This document shows, piece by piece, positions 1 through 5,409 of a stretch of DNA of 5,409 bases. The first letter of the stretch is position 1. The number at the start of each line of letters is the position of its first letter. The notes beneath the pieces are model-generated. The model was given only the letters and a program-made list of their open reading frames with translations. It made no database searches and was not told the origin of the DNA. Origin of the DNA: Pseudomonadota bacterium (lineage in GTDB: Bacteria; Pseudomonadota; Gammaproteobacteria; Xanthomonadales; Xanthomonadaceae); NCBI GenBank assembly GCA_023423855.1, contig JAFAEU010000085.1:1-5409 (forward strand), in the 5' to 3' direction. A program made the position numbers and the translations under genes.

Positions 1-962
1 TTCTCCTGAGTGCCATGAACAAACCGGCGGCCGTCCTTTTCAAACCACTTGCCAGAAATAAACGTTGGCCAAAGCACATTTGCCGATTCAAGAGTGCTTT
101 CATCCACCAGGGGGATTTTCTCAGCCATCTCTGCCGGATGTTTGCGCATCAGCACCACATCAACGACTGTACTGGTCCCGTTTGCGTCAAAAGTACCGGT
201 AGGCAAGCGGTGAGCACCAAGAAATTCAGCTTTCCGTGATAGGCGCAGGCGTAACCGCTTCATGTTTGAACCTGAAACAATGGACGGCGGCACAATCACG
301 CACATGAATCCGCCTGGCTTTATCTTGTCCAGCATGCGGAGCATGAAGTAAGAACCCATGTCCGTTTCTTCTGCGTAAGGCTTATCGATGTTGCGTGTGT
401 TATCACGACCACCGAACGGAACGTTACCCACAACATGGTCGAATGAATCGTTAGGCGTGCTTATAGCCAGCTGTTCGAACGGGGAAATCTGTACGCTGTC
501 TTCCGGGTGTAACAACTGGTTTATACGACCGGAAACACTGCTGATCTCAGTCGCGGTCATCACCGTACCAACCGGTTTTGTCTCATTAAAAACGCCGGTG
601 CCCGCCGATGGTTCCAGAGTGTTACCTACGTCCGCGCCGTAGAGCTTCATGATCTCCCAGACACCTTCAGCGATCGGCTTTGGTGTGTAATATTCGGAGA
701 CGGACCCGCCAATGCCGCCTTCACCGGTGTACCCAGCCAGGATCTGGCGCTGTTCATCTGTCAGTGTCGCGCCGTCCACCAGCGAATTAAGCAAATCTAT
801 CGCCTTCTGATTCGCCTCCCGGCGTAGTCGGTCATAGCTTTTGCCTTCCACCTTTTCCACGCCGTATCTAATCGGCGCTCGGTGAGATGTTATTGCCCTA
901 ATGTATTTCAATATTTCGCTGACACTTGAACAGCGAAACACCCCCATAGATAGCTTGTTCAT
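1..962 (-). CDS. darB: DarB antirestriction protein, amino-terminal 320 codons (N6-adenine methyltransferase-like part), cut by the window edge
   Basis: This minus-strand reading frame starts at the ATG at 962-960 and stays open to the left edge. The start is preceded by AAGGA with a 7-base spacer. The visible protein begins MNKLSMGVFRCSS and shows the motif set of a gamma-type N6-adenine DNA methyltransferase: a motif X-like SEYYTPKPIAEGVWEI at about residues 89-104, the AdoMet-binding LEPSAGTGVF at 116-125, and a motif IV-like GNVPFG at 179-184. A PGGFMCVIVPPS strand follows near 216-227, and then RLPTGTF and DVVLMRK downstream. In P1 the full protein is about 2,250 residues, a methyltransferase fused to a helicase. 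It is carried in the virion head and protects co-injected DNA against type I restriction enzymes. Only the methyltransferase end is visible here, and the helicase part must lie to the left. The NVPF sequence replaces the usual (N/D)PP(Y/F), which is common in such large methylase-helicase proteins. The gene is divergent from prt. Family assignment is strong. Catalytic activity is inferred. Confidence 0.93.
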   Translation of the reverse strand, partial: MNKLSMGVFRCSSVSEILKYIRAITSHRAPIRYGVEKVEGKSYDRLRREANQKAIDLLNSLVDGATLTDEQRQILAGYTGEGGIGGSVSEYYTPKPIAEGVWEIMKLYGADVGNTLEPSAGTGVFNETKPVGTVMTATEISSVSGRINQLLHPEDSVQISPFEQLAISTPNDSFDHVVGNVPFGGRDNTRNIDKPYAEETDMGSYFMLRMLDKIKPGGFMCVIVPPSIVSGSNMKRLRLRLSRKAEFLGAHRLPTGTFDANGTSTVVDVVLMRKHPAEMAEKIPLVDESTLESANVLWPTFISGKWFEKDGRRFVHGTQE

Positions 963-966
963 TGGT

Positions 967-971
967 AATCC
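967..971 (-). promoter_or_regulatory. Ribosome binding site of darB
   Basis: The minus strand reads AAGGATTACCAATG just before the darB start. This puts a good Shine-Dalgarno core 7 bases upstream of the ATG, and it decides the start at 962. Confidence 0.6.
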
Positions 972-992
972 TTAACAAGTGACTAGTGTTAA
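972..992. promoter_or_regulatory. Inverted repeat in the darB/prt divergent gap, candidate late-activator site
   Basis: The arms TTAACA (972-977) and TGTTAA (987-992) are perfect inverted repeats around a 9-base centre that itself contains the palindrome ACTAGT (982-987). The left part, TAACAAGTGA (973-982), recurs upstream of lyz on the other strand. P1 late promoters are known to combine an inverted repeat near -22 with a -10 hexamer and to need the phage activator Lpa and host SspA. I do not remember the consensus well enough to match it base by base. Read toward prt, TGTTAA at 987-992 sits where the -10 would be, giving a leader of roughly 40 bases. The hexamer is poor, as expected if an activator is needed. 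Promoter function is inferred; the repeat itself is seen. Confidence 0.45.
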
Positions 993-1026
993 ATTCCGTT
1001 CAAACACGATGCGAATTATTCTAATT

Positions 1027-3759
<2,733 letters not shown>

Positions 3760-3763
3760 CCAC

Positions 3764-3792
3764 CAAAAATAACCCCGGCAGCTGCCGGGGTT
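3764..3792 (-). terminator. Rho-independent terminator after the holin-like gene, in the convergent gap with pro
   Basis: A perfect 22-base palindrome at 3771-3792 can fold as a 9-bp stem, AACCCCGGC paired with GCCGGGGTT, with loop AGCT. On the minus strand it is followed by ATTTTTGG, a good T tract, so it should end the lyz/holin transcript 12 bases after the holin stop. On the plus strand it follows the pro stop by 11 bases but is trailed only by CTCGTTAAC. It is therefore a weaker terminator in that direction, though it could still shield the two units from read-through. Confidence 0.82.
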
Positions 3793-3803
3793 CTCGTTAA
3801 CTA

Positions 3804-4058
3804 TTATCGCCTTCGCCTGCGTGCCATATATTTGCGCACCGCGCGGCCTGGACAATCTGAAGCTGTTTCTTTCTGCTGCATCAATCTCGCAGCCATGCTC
3901 AAAAATGTCAGGCACAGCCGAAGCCCGGCATACAATAGCGGTTCCAGTGGCCACGTCTCATTGAGCACATATACCGCCATGAAAATCGAGTCAAAAACTA
4001 TCGCCGCCAGCGATAACTTCATTGTCGAAAGTCGGCGGAGCTGCCGGAGTTTATTCAT
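3804..4058 (-). CDS. lydD: Small holin-like membrane protein (P1 LydD/LydE position), 84 residues
   Basis: The ATG at 4058-4056 overlaps the lyz stop (AATGAATAA), so translation is probably coupled to lyz. A TTG two codons earlier is possible but not needed. The protein has a basic start (MNKLRQLRRLST), a hydrophobic segment at about residues 15-32, a short WP-containing turn, a second hydrophobic segment at about 38-57, and a very basic tail ending in five arginines. Two short membrane segments plus a charged tail beside an endolysin gene is what holins or antiholins look like. Holins form membrane lesions that trigger lysis; with a SAR endolysin they dissipate the membrane potential. The P1 map has lydD (putative holin) and lydE (putative antiholin) between lyz and pro. 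I see room for one convincing gene, so the exact symbol is uncertain. A second in-frame ATG at codon 13 could give a shorter product. Function is inferred from topology and context. Confidence 0.72.
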   Translation of the reverse strand: MNKLRQLRRLSTMKLSLAAIVFDSIFMAVYVLNETWPLEPLLYAGLRLCLTFLSMAARLMQQKETASDCPGRAVRKYMARRRRR

Positions 4059-4608
4059 TGACAAGCCCCGTCAGGCAAAGCTGGCGTTCTTCTTCACGGC
4101 GAATCTTTAACCCGGGCAGGGGGACGCCGTTACTGTTCACGAAATCAGGGAGATGGTTACACATATTCACCCATTCCCCTTTCTGCGCCCACTTGTGGAT
4201 GGACGTTTCTACTCGCATGCCTCGCGCTTTGCTGTAGTAGGTCCGTAAACTATTGCATCCCATATTGAATGCCGCGCTTGTCATTGCGCTGAAGGCATTA
4301 TCGGGCATGTCTTTGCCCCGGAAGTGCTGGTTAATACAGCGTTCAGCGATCAGGATATTCTTTTCCCAATCAGCGGCGATTTGCTGGTCGGTTTTTCGCA
4401 CGCCAGGCGTTACCCCGTGTGTATTACCAATCCCGTCAGTCCATACACCCGCCGGGCACTTGTATGGATCACGTCGGCAACCTTCAGCGTTTCCGATAAG
4501 CTCAAGCCCCGCCTGGTTGGTTCGCACATTGCCATTACCCATCACGATGGTAATCATCACCGCGATAGCGCAAATTGCACCGCCTCCTGCGGCTGTTTTT
4601 CCCTTCAT
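4051..4608 (-). CDS. lyz: SAR endolysin (P1 Lyz-like lysozyme), 185 residues
   Basis: This is a muramidase of the T4-lysozyme family that degrades the peptidoglycan at lysis. The ATG at 4608-4606 has GAGG with a 5-base spacer and gives the 185 residues known for P1 Lyz. An upstream in-frame ATG at 4707 would add 33 residues that spoil the amino end. Residues about 10-27 (after Lys2 and Lys4) form a weakly hydrophobic Gly/Ala-rich signal-arrest-release segment containing Cys13. The catalytic region reads NAEGC (Glu42, Cys44), then Cys51 and Thr57, so the triad is Glu-Cys-Thr instead of Glu-Asp-Thr. In P1 Lyz, the membrane-tethered form is held inactive by a Cys44-Cys51 disulfide. After release from the membrane, Cys13 exchanges with it and frees Cys51. 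All three cysteines are present here, with four more downstream. The protein is exported by the host Sec system and needs a holin only for timing. Its stop overlaps the holin-like gene. Confidence 0.95.
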   Translation of the reverse strand: MKGKTAAGGGAICAIAVMITIVMGNGNVRTNQAGLELIGNAEGCRRDPYKCPAGVWTDGIGNTHGVTPGVRKTDQQIAADWEKNILIAERCINQHFRGKDMPDNAFSAMTSAAFNMGCNSLRTYYSKARGMRVETSIHKWAQKGEWVNMCNHLPDFVNSNGVPLPGLKIRREEERQLCLTGLVNE

Positions 4609-4698
4609 AAAGACCTCATAAGCGAATTTTTTACGCTCCAGGACAAACACCCATTCACAGCCAATACCGACTGACTCGATCCCTTTAGAAGGCACAGG

Positions 4699-4718
4699 AT
4701 AATGCAAATCACTTGTTA
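4699..4718 (-). promoter_or_regulatory. Candidate late promoter for lyz
   Basis: On the minus strand the decamer TAACAAGTGA (4718-4709) is followed after 4 bases by CATTAT (4704-4699), a fair -10 hexamer. This predicts a start near 4692 and a leader of about 85 bases before lyz. The place of a -35 box holds AAACGT, far from TTGACA, which fits an activator-dependent promoter. The same decamer occurs upstream of prt. In P1 such late promoters need Lpa and SspA. Whether this is one of them is inferred, not shown. Confidence 0.45.
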
Positions 4719-4741
4719 GCTACGTTTCAAAGATATACATT
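4713..4741 (+). promoter_or_regulatory. Candidate sigma-70 promoter for ssb
   Basis: TTGTTA (4713-4718) and TACATT (4736-4741) are separated by 17 bases, giving a predicted start near 4748 and a leader of about 30 bases. TATACA at 4734-4739 is an alternative -10 with a 15-base spacer. The -35 hexamer lies inside the decamer that forms the candidate lyz promoter on the other strand. The region between the promoter and the gene is very AT-rich. Confidence 0.5.
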
Positions 4742-4766
4742 ATTGCTCTAATTAATTTATTTTATT

Positions 4767-4770
4767 AGGT
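4767..4770 (+). promoter_or_regulatory. Ribosome binding site deciding the GTG start of ssb
   Basis: AGGT at 4767-4770 lies 7 bases before the GTG at 4778. Starting there gives [11 protein letters not shown], which matches the usual amino end of enterobacterial SSB ([11 protein letters not shown]). Confidence 0.55.
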
Positions 4771-4777
4771 AAGATAA

Positions 4778-5266
4778 GTGGCACAACGCGGTGTAAACAA
4801 AGTCATCCTGATTGGTACCCTGGGGCAAGACCCGGAGATCAGGTATATACCAAATGGCGGAGCGGTCGGAAGACTCAGCATCGCAACGAATGAATCATGG
4901 CGCGACAAGCAAACGGGCCAACAGAAAGAGCAAACAGAATGGCATAAAGTCGTTTTGTTCGGAAAACTTGCTGAAATTGCGAGTGAATATTTACGAAAAG
5001 GTTCTCAGGTCTACATCGAAGGGAAACTTAAAACCCGTAAGTGGACAGATGACGCCGGTGTAGAACGTTACACGACGGAAATTATCGTCAGCCAGGGCGG
5101 CACCATGCAAATGATCGGCGCTCGCCGCGACGATTCACAGTCCTCAAATGGCTGGGGGCAGTCAAACCAACCTCAAAACCACCAGCAATACAGCGGTGGC
5201 AGTAAACCTCAGAGCAACGCCAATAGCGAACCTCCAATGGACTTTGAAGACGATATTCCATTTTGA
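4778..5266 (+). CDS. ssb: Single-stranded DNA-binding protein, 162 residues
   Basis: This protein coats single-stranded DNA as a tetramer during replication, recombination and repair, and recruits partner enzymes. Residues 1 to about 112 form the OB-fold domain and align closely with E. coli SSB. The DNA-stacking aromatics Trp41, Trp55, Phe61 and Trp89 (40, 54, 60 and 88 without the initiator Met) are all present, as are [27 protein letters not shown] and GGTMQM. Residues about 115-152 are a flexible linker rich in Asn, Gln, Ser and Gly. The last residues, MDFEDDIPF, form the acidic tip that binds partner proteins. The protein is shorter than E. coli SSB (178) because of the linker, and 162 residues is the P1 SSB length as I recall. 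It starts with GTG, supported by AGGT and by homology. It is transcribed away from lyz, probably from its own promoter. P1 SSB is reported to substitute for host SSB. That this copy does so is inferred. Confidence 0.97.
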   Translation: MAQRGVNKVILIGTLGQDPEIRYIPNGGAVGRLSIATNESWRDKQTGQQKEQTEWHKVVLFGKLAEIASEYLRKGSQVYIEGKLKTRKWTDDAGVERYTTEIIVSQGGTMQMIGARRDDSQSSNGWGQSNQPQNHQQYSGGSKPQSNANSEPPMDFEDDIPF

Positions 5267-5317
5267 GAGGGCTGAAAGTTGCTCGATTACTTAAAAATAA
5301 CTTTACCTAATTGGTGT

Positions 5318-5343
5318 AAAAAAATGGGCGCAACAAAGCGCCC
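5318..5343 (-). terminator. Hairpin terminator oriented for minus-strand transcription, downstream of ssb
   Basis: GGGCGC (5326-5331) pairs with GCGCCC (5338-5343) around the loop AACAAA. On the minus strand the stem is followed by one A and then seven Ts (5324-5318), a typical intrinsic terminator. On the plus strand the hairpin is followed by CAACAATAG, so it is not a good terminator for ssb. It would stop transcription entering ssb from the right, either the end of a minus-strand gene outside the window or antisense read-through. Confidence 0.65.
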
Positions 5344-5397
5344 CAACAATAGAGTTTCAAATTAATAAAAAGGTAATAAATAACATGAAGTTAAATT

Positions 5398-5409
5398 GAG
5401 AAGAGGCAA
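5398..5409 (+). promoter_or_regulatory. Possible ribosome binding site at the right edge for a gene just outside
   Basis: GAGAAGAGGCAA at the very end contains AGAGG, which would be correctly spaced for a start codon just past the edge. Just before it is a four-codon ATG frame (5385-5399, Met-Lys-Leu-Asn-stop) with AAGG at 5370-5373. That could be a chance frame. The gene itself is not visible. Confidence 0.3.

Noticed and set aside
388..642. 84-codon plus-strand frame
   Set aside because: It lies antisense to the darB methyltransferase region, whose motifs I and IV are clear.
4609..4707. 33-codon upstream extension of lyz (start MHYPVPSKG)
   Set aside because: It has no clear ribosome binding site, lies partly upstream of the predicted lyz transcript start near 4692, and would bury the SAR segment. 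The ATG at 4608 has GAGG and gives the known 185-residue length.
5362..5409. Minus-strand open frames running in from the right edge as the end of a gene
   Set aside because: Only about 15 codons are visible and they are AT-rich. The terminator at 5318 makes a minus-strand gene possible, but nothing identifies it.

Overview
The window is a late-gene segment of a P1-like temperate phage, that is a phage-plasmid of enterobacteria. I recognise the gene content and order from P1 (darB, prt, pro, lydE/lydD, lyz, ssb) and from the translated proteins themselves. The DarB methyltransferase amino end, the 569-residue portal, the 185-residue Lyz with its SAR segment and Cys13/Cys44/Cys51, and the 162-residue SSB ending in DFEDDIPF all fit P1. 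No database search was possible, so identity to P1 is from memory and motif reading.

Layout. Positions 1-962 (minus) hold the first 320 codons of darB, cut by the left edge. A 75-base divergent gap (963-1037) carries an inverted repeat and a candidate late promoter. Prt (1038-2747, plus, TTG start) and pro (2740-3759, plus) overlap by 8 bases and form a head-assembly unit of portal plus protease/scaffold-like protein. A strong hairpin (3771-3792) separates them from a convergent minus-strand lysis unit: lyz (4051-4608) followed by a small two-membrane-segment holin-like gene (3804-4058) whose ATG overlaps the lyz stop codon. A 169-base divergent gap (4609-4777) holds candidate promoters for lyz (minus) and ssb (plus). 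Ssb (4778-5266, GTG start) is followed by 143 bases with a hairpin terminator oriented for minus-strand transcription and, at the very edge, what looks like a ribosome binding site for a plus-strand gene outside the window.

How they work together. The portal and protease build the procapsid and the DNA entry vertex. DarB is, in P1, packaged into the head and protects incoming DNA from type I restriction. Lyz and the holin-like protein end the cycle by degrading the wall and permeabilising the membrane. SSB supports phage or plasmid replication, probably from its own host-type promoter. A shared decamer, TAACAAGTGA, lies upstream of both prt and lyz, which suggests common late control (in P1, by Lpa with host SspA).

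This is core phage genome rather than an accessory island. I see no new defence system, insertion sequence, tRNA or CRISPR array. The points most worth a second look are regulatory: the decamer shared by prt and lyz that also contains the ssb -35 hexamer, and a possible dual-start holin.
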